Positions 17,017-24,300 of a DNA stretch of 64,000 nucleotides are shown here, in pieces. The stretch spans positions 1 to 64,000 of the forward strand of contig CAZHTJ010000006.1 in assembly GCA_964535525.1 (NCBI GenBank), written 5' to 3'. The DNA is from Palsa-343 sp964535525. Its GTDB lineage: Bacteria; Acidobacteriota; Terriglobia; Terriglobales; Acidobacteriaceae. Under the pieces are notes generated by a model, which was not told where the DNA came from, searched no databases, and was given only the letters and a program-made list of their open reading frames with translations. Numbering within the stretch: the stretch's first letter is position 1; each line of letters opens with the position of its first letter. A program made the translations under genes and the position numbers.

Positions 17017-17592
17017 ATGATCCAGGTTGTCTTAGCGCTTCTACTGTCGTCGGCTTTCCCCGTCAATGCGGCATTAGCCGTTCAGTCCTCTGGTGGTAGT
17101 GCAACCACCCCTCCAGATCTAGAGCAAGGGATTTCGTCGAGGTTGCTGCAGGTTAAACGGATTTATGTAGAAAGTCTGGGCGACGATCCTGCTTCGCGTC
17201 AGCTACAAGCCCTCCTCATTGACGCGATCACAGCGTCAAAGCGCTTTGTCATCACCGAGAACAAAGACAGGGCCGACGCGATAATGAAGGGAGTCGGAAC
17301 CGAGAAGTCGAGCCAAGAATTGCACGCGACTAAAGAGGGAACCATCGTTGGAACTGGCAGGGGAGCGGCTGGGGTCTCAGACAGTTCCACCAATACTGAA
17401 ACGATCACAGAAGCGCACCTTACAATCCGCCTGGTGTCGTCCGATGGCGACGTGCTCTGGAGCACAGAGAAGGAGAGTACTGGCGCCAAATATAAGGGTG
17501 CCAGCGCAGACGTCGCGGATGCAGTCGTCAAACAACTAGTGAGGGACTTGGACAAGGCCAGCCAACGCACCTCGACCGCCGGCCCCGGATAG
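17017..17592 (+). CDS. Exported hypothetical protein, CsgG/TolB-N-like fold
   Basis: A 191-residue protein with a signal peptide (VVLALLLSSAFPVNAALA). The mature domain (VKRIYVESLGDDPASRQLQALLIDAITASKRFVITENKDRADAIMKG, then LTIRLVSSDGDVLWSTEKES and DAVVKQLVRDLDKA) has the alternating strand-helix pattern of CsgG/TolB N-terminal-like proteins in which a lipoprotein-like domain handles surface assembly. The family match is by pattern only. It starts two bases after the preceding exported protein; function unknown. Confidence 0.65.
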   Translation: MIQVVLALLLSSAFPVNAALAVQSSGGSATTPPDLEQGISSRLLQVKRIYVESLGDDPASRQLQALLIDAITASKRFVITENKDRADAIMKGVGTEKSSQELHATKEGTIVGTGRGAAGVSDSSTNTETITEAHLTIRLVSSDGDVLWSTEKESTGAKYKGASADVADAVVKQLVRDLDKASQRTSTAGPG

Positions 17593-17604
17593 GCGGGTCC
17601 CTTC

Positions 17605-18030
17605 TCAGTCTCCGGCGAACACCATCTCCTCGATGACCGCCGGCCTCTGATCGAAGTCGCTGTAGCGAATCCACCGCGGCCGCACCACGAAGTACGCGAT
17701 GCCCGGCCAGCCCCTGCGCGCCGGGCCATCCGGCCAAGCCCCGAAGTAGATTGCATGCACGCGCATTAGCTCGGCCCCCGTCGGCTCCTCGGCGATGCCC
17801 TCCAATTGCACCGTCTGCTCGCCACCCCAGCCCACCACAAACGAACACGCAGGCCGTGCAATCAGGTTGGGATATTTTCGCGACGACTGCACCGTGTCGA
17901 AGATAACCTCGAGGTCCGGACTCGTCGCAATCCCTACCAGGGCCGACTGCGGAGTCCCGTCCGCGCCAATGCTGGACACAACGCCGTAACGATGCTTCAC
18001 CATGAACGAGTGCACGAACTGTCGATCCAT
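17605..18030 (-). CDS. Pyridoxamine 5'-phosphate oxidase-family (FMN-binding split barrel) protein
   Basis: A 141-residue split-barrel protein: MVKHRYGVVSSIGADGTPQSALVGIATSPDLEVIFDTVQSSRKYPNLIARPACSFVVGW matches the PNPOx-like flavin/F420-binding fold. Members bind FMN, heme or F420; the substrate here is unknown. It lacks the extended C-terminus of true PdxH. It is convergent with the exported-protein pair and stands alone. Confidence 0.82.
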   Translation of the reverse strand: MDRQFVHSFMVKHRYGVVSSIGADGTPQSALVGIATSPDLEVIFDTVQSSRKYPNLIARPACSFVVGWGGEQTVQLEGIAEEPTGAELMRVHAIYFGAWPDGPARRGWPGIAYFVVRPRWIRYSDFDQRPAVIEEMVFAGD

Positions 18031-18166
18031 GTTTAAGGCACAGCGTTCGTATGAAGGAGGCGTCGGGCCGATTTTGCCCCGTTTGCCTTTGCTGAAATCG
18101 TATCGTTGCCTCCTCGACTCAGGCGATCAGGAACGACCGCGGTCTTTGAGAGTCGCGATGTCTGCG

Positions 18167-18325
18167 TCATGCCAGGCCCAGGTCGCGATAGAACTGGCGC
18201 AGGTCGCCCTCCATCGTGGTCAGCCGCGTCTCGATGGAATTGAAGCGCGCGTTATTGAGGAAGATCCCAACCAGGATCAGTAACGAGGGGATACAGATGC
18301 TTAGGACCAGCTGCAGGTTCGTCAT
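18167..18325 (-). CDS. Predicted 52-residue membrane-anchored coiled-coil peptide
   Basis: ATG 18325 follows AAGGAACGCGC, a reasonable ribosome site. The product has one N-terminal hydrophobic helix (LQLVLSICIPSLLILVGIFL) followed by a charged helical segment (FNSIETRLTTMEGDLRQFYRDLG) with heptad spacing. Proteins of this design, a membrane anchor plus short coiled coil, are frequent orphans. No function recognised. It is divergent from rbfA. Confidence 0.6.
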   Translation of the reverse strand: MTNLQLVLSICIPSLLILVGIFLNNARFNSIETRLTTMEGDLRQFYRDLGLA

Positions 18326-18492
18326 GCGCGTTCCTTCTTTGGATTGTATCCCGAAGCCTGGCGCTCCTGGCACGCAGATTTTTTCGGCTGGCTTCAGATA
18401 ATACGATTCGGGAGTGCCCCTTCTGGTATTCTCAAGGGTTTTCTTCCGGTTCTGCGTTTGTACCTTGCAGGCCGGTCGAAGGAGTTGGCGCC

Positions 18493-18885
18493 ATGCCCGA
18501 GCAGAGAGCACGGAAATACCACCAGGATCGCGTGGCCGAGACGCTGCGCGACGAGATCGGCGCGATGATCGAGGGCGAGCTTTCCGACCCCCGCATCAGC
18601 TTCGCCTATATCAGCCAGGTGGTGCTCAATCCCGGCGGAAAGTCGGCGCAGATCTACGTGGCGGTCGACGGCGGCTCCCAGGAAGAAGCCGACACCCTCG
18701 ACGGTCTCATGGCCGCGCGCGGATACATCCGCCACGAGCTGCTGGAGCGGATGGGGAAACGCTACATCCCGGAGCTGACCTTCCACATCGACCGCTCCGA
18801 AAAGATGAAGGCGCGCATTGACGAGTTGCTCGGCCGCAAGCGCCGTACAGGTCTTCGAACCCAAAGCACCGAGCAAAGTGGCTGA
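18493..18885 (+). CDS. rbfA: 30S ribosome-binding factor RbfA
   Basis: A 130-residue ribosome-maturation factor that binds the 30S subunit during 16S 5'-end processing. The KH-like fold is seen in HQDRVAETLRDEIGAMIEGELSDPRISFAYISQVVLNPGGKSAQIYVAV, then ARGYIRHELLERMGKRYIPELTFHIDRSEKMKARIDELL. It is followed five bases later by nrnA, a common arrangement (nusA-infB-rbfA-nrnA-truB), although infB and truB are not adjacent here. Confidence 0.93.
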   Translation: MPEQRARKYHQDRVAETLRDEIGAMIEGELSDPRISFAYISQVVLNPGGKSAQIYVAVDGGSQEEADTLDGLMAARGYIRHELLERMGKRYIPELTFHIDRSEKMKARIDELLGRKRRTGLRTQSTEQSG

Positions 18886-18890
18886 GGGTT

Positions 18891-19997
18891 GTGCAGGCGA
18901 AGAACTCCGGGAAATTGATGGCAGCAGGACACGACATTCCGCAACACCACCAGCAGAACCCAGGCGCAACTGCCCCGCTGTCCAACGGCCTGTGCGAGGG
19001 CCTTCCCGCTGTCCTCGACGTCGTCCGCCGCAGCCACCATTTCGCGGTCTGTTCGCACGCCCGCCCCGATGGCGACGCTGTCGGCGCGATGCTGGCCTGC
19101 GGCCTGATGCTCGCCCAGCTCGGCAAGCAAGCCGACCTCGTCTCTGCCGATCCCGTGCCTCTGATCTATCGAGGACTCCCCTGCGCTCCCACCATCCGCC
19201 ACACAGCCCGACTCGAAGGCGATTACGACGCTGTCATTCTGCTCGAGTGCGACGGCATCCAGCGCTCCCGCCTCACTGGCCTCGAGGGTCGATTCCTCGT
19301 CAACATCGATCATCACGCCACCGGCCGCCCCTTTGCCGATGTCAACTGGATCGACACCCACGCTTGTGCCGTCGCCGAGATGGTGTATCGGCTCGCGATC
19401 GCCGCCGGCGCCGAGATTACCCCGCAGATCGCCGCCTGCCTCTACGCGGGAGTGCTCACCGATACCGGCTCCTTCTGCTACGAGGGAACCGACGCGCACG
19501 CGTTCGAGCTGGCGCGCGAGCTGGTCGGTCACGGCGCCGACCCTGCCGGCATCGCGCGCGAAGTCTACTTCTCCAACCCCCTCTCCAAGATGCTCCTTCT
19601 CGGCGCGGCGCTGTCGAATCTGCATCGCGAAGGCAGGCTCGCCTGGCTGTGGGTCACCCATGACGATATGAAGCGCGCCGGAGCGGCCGAGGAAGACTGC
19701 GAAGGCATCGTGAATTACGCTATCGCCATTGGCGGCGTCGAAGCAGCGGTTCTGCTGCGCGAGCTGCCCGATCATCGCGTGCGGCTTTCTCTGCGCAGCA
19801 AGGGCCAGTTCGACGTGGCGCGCATCGCCGCCAGCTTCGGCGGAGGCGGCCATCTGCACGCCGGCGGCTGCACCCTCGAAGGCCCTTTGCGTGAAGCTGC
19901 GAACAGGATTCTGGAAACCATGCGCCAGGAGCTCATGATCATGGTTCCCGGACATGCCGTTGCCGAGAATGAATCAAGGCGGAATCTGGTAGGCTGA
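18891..19997 (+). CDS. nrnA: Bifunctional oligoribonuclease/PAP phosphatase (DHH family)
   Basis: A 368-residue DHH-DHHA1 phosphoesterase that degrades nano-RNA and 3'-phosphoadenosine 5'-phosphate. Metal-site motifs: CSHARPDGDAVGAML (DHH motif I), LLECDGIQRS, NIDHHATG (the DHH box) and GVLTDTGSF; the C-terminal DHHA1 domain carries VRLSLRSKGQFDVARIAASFGGGGHLHAGGCT. The start could be GTG 18891 or ATG 18918; the first lies directly after the rbfA stop. Pairing with rbfA links ribosome maturation with RNA turnover. Confidence 0.9.
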   Translation: MQAKNSGKLMAAGHDIPQHHQQNPGATAPLSNGLCEGLPAVLDVVRRSHHFAVCSHARPDGDAVGAMLACGLMLAQLGKQADLVSADPVPLIYRGLPCAPTIRHTARLEGDYDAVILLECDGIQRSRLTGLEGRFLVNIDHHATGRPFADVNWIDTHACAVAEMVYRLAIAAGAEITPQIAACLYAGVLTDTGSFCYEGTDAHAFELARELVGHGADPAGIAREVYFSNPLSKMLLLGAALSNLHREGRLAWLWVTHDDMKRAGAAEEDCEGIVNYAIAIGGVEAAVLLRELPDHRVRLSLRSKGQFDVARIAASFGGGGHLHAGGCTLEGPLREAANRILETMRQELMIMVPGHAVAENESRRNLVG

Positions 19998-20086
19998 CTC
20001 AATCGTGGTGCAGGGATACCTTCCATGGCCGGCCCGCAAACCATGAAACTACGCGCCCGAATGTCACTCACATTGCAGGATGTTTC

Positions 20087-22243
20087 GTGAAAACCACGAC
20101 CAGTTCCCGCGACCACGCTGGCCAGGCCAACTCGGCTGGTTCCGTGGACGTCAGCGATTTGCCGGAACGTCCCGCATCGGTACAAAAGAACGATGCGGAC
20201 CGCGCGCGATCGCCCGTCCTTTTCGTGCGCGTCCGGGCCCGATTTCCGGCGATAGGCGAAATCGCCGAAGCTGCAACTCTGTTCTGCCTGACCGCGTTCT
20301 TCCTCTTCTATGGCTTAGTACCGATATTCGGCGGCGACGGCCTTGGCCTCGTTGGCGCCGATGAGCCTCGCTACGCCCAGGTTGCGCGCGAAATGCTCGC
20401 CCGCCACGACTACATCACACCCGTGCTGTGGGGTCATCCGTGGCTCGAAAAGCCCGCCCTTTACTACTGGCGCGCCATGTTCGCGTTTCGCGAATTCGGC
20501 GTGCACGACTGGTCCGCGCGCCTGCCCTCGGCCAGCTTCGCCTTCATGCTTGTCGTGCTCATCTACCTCCACATCCGCCGTTTTCGTAATGGCGGACAAC
20601 TCGATGCGGCCCTGATCACGGCGTCCTGCGCGGCTGTCCTCAGCTTTGCCCGCGGCGCTTCGACTGACATGCAGCTCGCCGCGCCCTTCGCCATCGGCAT
20701 GCTGGGCTGGTACGCCTGGTACGAAACCAACAGCAAGTTCTGGCTTTTCGATATTTACTTCTTCGTGGGCGCCGCCACGCTTGCCAAAGGACCGATCGCT
20801 CCCCTCATGGCGCTGGTCATTATCGGCATTTTTGCCGGGCTGCGCCGCGAGTGGTCGCTCTTCCGCCGAAGTCTATGGTGGCCGGGCATCGTGCTCTACT
20901 TCGCCATGGTGCTGCCCTGGTTCATCGCCGTGCAACTGCGCAACCCCACCTTCCTGAGAATCTTCTTCCTCGAACATAACCTCGAGCGCTTCGCCACAGA
21001 CCGCTTCGAGCACTACCGCCCCTTCTGGTATTACATCCCCGTCATGCTGCTCGGGCTCACGCCGTGGGCGGTGATTGCAGTTACTGCTTTTGTCGACGCG
21101 GTCGGCGGATCCATCAACGAGTGGCGCACCCGCCGCGCCAAGGTCCTCTATGTAGGCCACGGCCGCGCTGGAGACGCGTTTCCGGAATTCCTGGTGCTCT
21201 GGGCTCTCGTGCCCATCCTCTTCTTTTCATTTTCTGAGTCGAAGCTGCCGGGGTACATCCTGCCCGCCGTGCCGCCGCTCACCATCCTCGCCGGCGATTA
21301 TCTCAACCGCATTCGCAACCGCGGCCTCAAACCCTGGCTGCTGATCCTGCATGCCGTGCTCACTGGAATCCTCAGTATGTTTGTGCTCCTGATGCCGCTG
21401 CATTTGCGCAATCCGGAAGCCGTGCCACCAGGAGTCGCCATCATCGCCGCCGGCATGGTGGGGGGGGCCGCCATGGTCTTCATCCTGATCACCGTCGCGC
21501 GTTTCGGCCTCAAGCGTCTGCGCATCGCCACCATGACCCCCATGGTCATCCTGCTGCTCTACATGTTCGGTATCGGCCCCATTTTCGGCATTGCTCCCCT
21601 GGCCAACACGAAACACAATATCAATCTGATGGACATGACCTACTCGGCGCGGCCCCTGGCGCAGATCCTCGACCAGATCAGCCCGCCTCCCGGCATTACT
21701 GCGGTGTGGCGGGTGCGCAGAGACGTACAGTACGGACTTTCTTTCTATCGAAATCAGCGCACTGTGAATTACGATGTTGGCATCGCAGTGAGCGACCCGC
21801 CGCGAGTTACGGGCACCGGCCCGCGCGGGGTCATCATCGACGCAGTGAAAGAAGGATCGTCGGCCGAGCAGATGGGCCTTAACCGGCTCGTCGGCGACGA
21901 TCTGGTAGCGGTGAACGGCCAGCCTGTTCTGAACGCGGCGGATTTCGAAGCTATGAGGGCGCGCTGGAAGCCAGGAGTCAGGCTGGAATTCGAAGTGATC
22001 GATCCCAGGATTCCGGAAAAACAGCCGCAGTTCGCAAGCGGCGCCATGCAGGATGGCGTTCCGGAGAAACAACACCTTCTGGTCATTCCGGAGTCGTGTC
22101 TTGCCCAGCTACCATGCGCAGGGGAGATCCATCGAATGCTCGCGGCGAGGCGATATGACCCGCTCTTCACCTGGCCCGCTCAAAGTCTGGTTGTCTACGA
22201 AGTCGCGGCCGCCGATCCCGGAGCAGCAGCCCGCGGCCGCTGA
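20087..22243 (+). CDS. GT-C glycosyltransferase (ArnT/PMT-like) with an inserted PDZ-like segment
   Basis: A 718-residue multi-span membrane glycosyltransferase. A cytoplasmic N-terminal tail precedes the first span; the first periplasmic loop carries the catalytic acidic signature (GADEPRYAQVAREMLARHDY) followed by PVLWGHPWLEKPALYYW, as in the GT39/ArnT group that use polyprenyl-phosphate sugar donors. About ten further spans follow. The C-terminal soluble part contains a PDZ-like segment (about residues 575-640: RGVIIDAVKEGSSAEQMGL, GDDLVAVNGQPV) placed within what should be the ArnT-type C-terminal domain, which resumes with QHLLVIPES. GTG 20087 is taken as start. The sugar and acceptor are unknown. 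Confidence 0.85.
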   Translation: MKTTTSSRDHAGQANSAGSVDVSDLPERPASVQKNDADRARSPVLFVRVRARFPAIGEIAEAATLFCLTAFFLFYGLVPIFGGDGLGLVGADEPRYAQVAREMLARHDYITPVLWGHPWLEKPALYYWRAMFAFREFGVHDWSARLPSASFAFMLVVLIYLHIRRFRNGGQLDAALITASCAAVLSFARGASTDMQLAAPFAIGMLGWYAWYETNSKFWLFDIYFFVGAATLAKGPIAPLMALVIIGIFAGLRREWSLFRRSLWWPGIVLYFAMVLPWFIAVQLRNPTFLRIFFLEHNLERFATDRFEHYRPFWYYIPVMLLGLTPWAVIAVTAFVDAVGGSINEWRTRRAKVLYVGHGRAGDAFPEFLVLWALVPILFFSFSESKLPGYILPAVPPLTILAGDYLNRIRNRGLKPWLLILHAVLTGILSMFVLLMPLHLRNPEAVPPGVAIIAAGMVGGAAMVFILITVARFGLKRLRIATMTPMVILLLYMFGIGPIFGIAPLANTKHNINLMDMTYSARPLAQILDQISPPPGITAVWRVRRDVQYGLSFYRNQRTVNYDVGIAVSDPPRVTGTGPRGVIIDAVKEGSSAEQMGLNRLVGDDLVAVNGQPVLNAADFEAMRARWKPGVRLEFEVIDPRIPEKQPQFASGAMQDGVPEKQHLLVIPESCLAQLPCAGEIHRMLAARRYDPLFTWPAQSLVVYEVAAADPGAAARGR

Positions 22244-22315
22244 ACCGTTCATTGCAGTTCAACCGGGAGGATACCTCCCTGGCGCGTAAGTAAGCGCCCC
22301 GGCCTGGGTGTATCG

Positions 22316-23374
22316 ATGAGTTCTGCGCTCCAGTTCGAGCTGTTGGACCTGCGCCATTTCTCGGCGGGCAGCTTGCGGCCCCTGCTCGATGAAGAAAGCC
22401 AGGTCTGGAGCGAGCGTCTCCACTGGGATTATCGCGGCTCCGCCGAGCTCCTGCTGCAGTATCTCGACTCGCGCGTCCTGCCCGGCTATGTCGCCGTCGA
22501 GAATGGCCGCATCGTCGGCTACGTTTTCTGCGTTTATGAAGGACACAAAGCCGTCATCGGCGACGTCTTCGCCCTCCCCGTCAAGCGCGCTTTGCCGGCA
22601 ACAGGCGCTCTGCCCTCGGACCGTGAAGAGTCCGCCGGGGAAGTGCGCAACGAGATGCTCCTGCGTCTGCTCGAAATGCTGAAGAATACCCCCGGCGTGA
22701 GCCGCATCGAATCGCAGCTCCTGCTGCATCCGCACGGCGCCCACCAGCGCGTCTTTGATGACACGGGCTTCGAGGTCCACGAGCGCATCTTCATGGAGTG
22801 GCCCCTGCAGCCGGCTCCCGACGCCGTGCTCCACGAAGCTGCTGGCCTCGTGCACTCTCGCCTGCCCAAAGGCCTGGAACTGCGCCGCTGGGCCGAAACC
22901 GACCTCGGCGCCGCGGCCCGCCTCATCGCGGCCTCCTACGAAGGACACCTCGACAGCCACATCAACGAGCAATACCGCACCGCTGCCGGTTCGCAGCGCT
23001 TCCTGCACAACATTGTGCGGTTCCCGGGATGCGGTTACTTCGATCCCGGCGCCTCTCTTGCTCTTGTCGATCGCAACAGCGCCGATCTGGCGGGCTTGCT
23101 CCTCTGCTCGCGCGTGCGCGACGATGTCGCACACGTCACCCAGATCTGCATTGCACCCGCTTACCGCGGGCGGGGATTGGGCCGCATGCTCATGGTCGAA
23201 AGTGCCCGCATTCTTTCCGATCGAGGCTTCAGTCTGCTCACCCTTACCGTCACGGCCTCCAATCGCAGGGCAGTGTCCCTGTATGAATGGCTCGGCTTCC
23301 GCGGCACACACCGCTTCGATGCCATGGTGTGGGACAACAGCGAGGGTCTGAACGCCAGCCGTCCCTGGGGCTGA
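22316..23374 (+). CDS. Double-GNAT acetyltransferase
   Basis: A 352-residue protein made of two GNAT domains. The first half (GYVAVENGRIVGYVFCVYEGHKAVIGDVF) is degenerate at the acetyl-CoA loop; the second has a clear pyrophosphate-binding motif, IAPAYRGRGLGRMLMVESARIL, followed by LTVTASNRRAVSLYEWLGFR. It should transfer an acetyl group from acetyl-CoA to an unknown amine; the N-terminal half may bind substrate or serve dimerisation. It follows the glycosyltransferase by about 70 bp on the same strand. Confidence 0.85.
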   Translation: MSSALQFELLDLRHFSAGSLRPLLDEESQVWSERLHWDYRGSAELLLQYLDSRVLPGYVAVENGRIVGYVFCVYEGHKAVIGDVFALPVKRALPATGALPSDREESAGEVRNEMLLRLLEMLKNTPGVSRIESQLLLHPHGAHQRVFDDTGFEVHERIFMEWPLQPAPDAVLHEAAGLVHSRLPKGLELRRWAETDLGAAARLIAASYEGHLDSHINEQYRTAAGSQRFLHNIVRFPGCGYFDPGASLALVDRNSADLAGLLLCSRVRDDVAHVTQICIAPAYRGRGLGRMLMVESARILSDRGFSLLTLTVTASNRRAVSLYEWLGFRGTHRFDAMVWDNSEGLNASRPWG

Positions 23375-23389
23375 GAATCCGTCAGGCTT

Positions 23390-24043
23390 CTAACCGACAG
23401 CCGCCCGATCCGCCTGCTCCGCGGCCATCGCCACCGACCGCAATCCCGCCGCTTCGACGGTCGCCTCCACCATTGCGTGCATGCCCATGCACGAATTCAT
23501 CATCAGGTGATAGAGCTTCCGGTCATCCCACTCCCGTTGGTGGAATCGCCGGATGTACTCCGCGCGCCGCCGGTCCGTCGCCACGATCTCGCGCTCCGCG
23601 TCTTTCGCGTGCTCCGGGAATTGGCCCTGGATATAAGCAATCTTCCGCGGCATCGAGGCATACACAAACACGTGATACGCTCCCGGCGATTTCGCCAGCA
23701 TGCACGCCGCCCCGCGCCCCACCACCACGCAGTTGCCGATCGCCGCCTGCTCCTGCACGTACCCCTTCACGAACTCCACCATCTGCCCGCTGTCGAAAAC
23801 CTTGGGATGCTCGGGCAGCTGCTCCAGCGACCCCAGCCAGAATGCCTTCCCGAACCGGTAAGACCACGGGTCGATGCGTTCGTCGCAGCGCTTCACCAGG
23901 GTCGGCGCCACGCCCGCCTTGCGCGCCACGTCTTCGGTCAGGCAGCTGTCAATCAGCCGCCAGCCCAGGCGGTTGGCCAGATGATGCGCGTACTCCGCGC
24001 CCTGGCTGCCGTATTCCCGCTCCACCGTGATCACCTGAATCAT
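23390..24043 (-). CDS. Cytidylate-kinase-like family protein
   Basis: A 217-residue P-loop-fold protein: MIQVITVEREYGSQGAEYAHHLANRLGWRLIDSCL corresponds to the nucleotide-binding start of the cytidylate kinase-like family, in which the glycine-rich loop is reduced to REYGSQGAE. Later parts, VVVGRGAACMLA, HVFVYASMPRKI and TDRRRAEYIRRFHQREWDDRKLYHLMMNS, match the same family. Whether it still phosphorylates CMP is unknown. ATG 24043 is preceded by GAAGGAAG. It is convergent with the GNAT gene. Confidence 0.82.
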   Translation of the reverse strand: MIQVITVEREYGSQGAEYAHHLANRLGWRLIDSCLTEDVARKAGVAPTLVKRCDERIDPWSYRFGKAFWLGSLEQLPEHPKVFDSGQMVEFVKGYVQEQAAIGNCVVVGRGAACMLAKSPGAYHVFVYASMPRKIAYIQGQFPEHAKDAEREIVATDRRRAEYIRRFHQREWDDRKLYHLMMNSCMGMHAMVEATVEAAGLRSVAMAAEQADRAAVG

Positions 24044-24148
24044 GGCTTTCTTCCTTCTCCCGCGAGCCGATGGTGCAACTTTTTGCCCCGCTCCGTCAAG
24101 GGTCGCTGCGGAGCCGCATGGATAGGATGGCTGCCACAAAAGTGTAGG

Positions 24149-24280
24149 GGCATGACTCACAGCTTGCGGAAAAACTAGCCTTTGCCACGAAAAAGTGAAG
24201 GGGCATGGCTTCAGCCATGCCATAAAACCGCCCAAAATGAATCGGGCTTTAGCCCCCGAGGGACGGTTTTCGCGGTTCCG
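24149..24280 (+). repeat. Dispersed palindromic repeat, copy A
   Basis: Contains the perfect hairpin GGCATGGCT-TC-AGCCATGCC (24202-24221), then GGGCTTTAGCCCC and GAGGGACGG. Related copies lie at 34022-34100, about 41080-41205 (inverted) and 41840-41875 (partial). It fills the space between the kinase-like gene and mutS2. Confidence 0.7.
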
Positions 24281-24300
24281 TCTCATTTATGAGACAGCTC

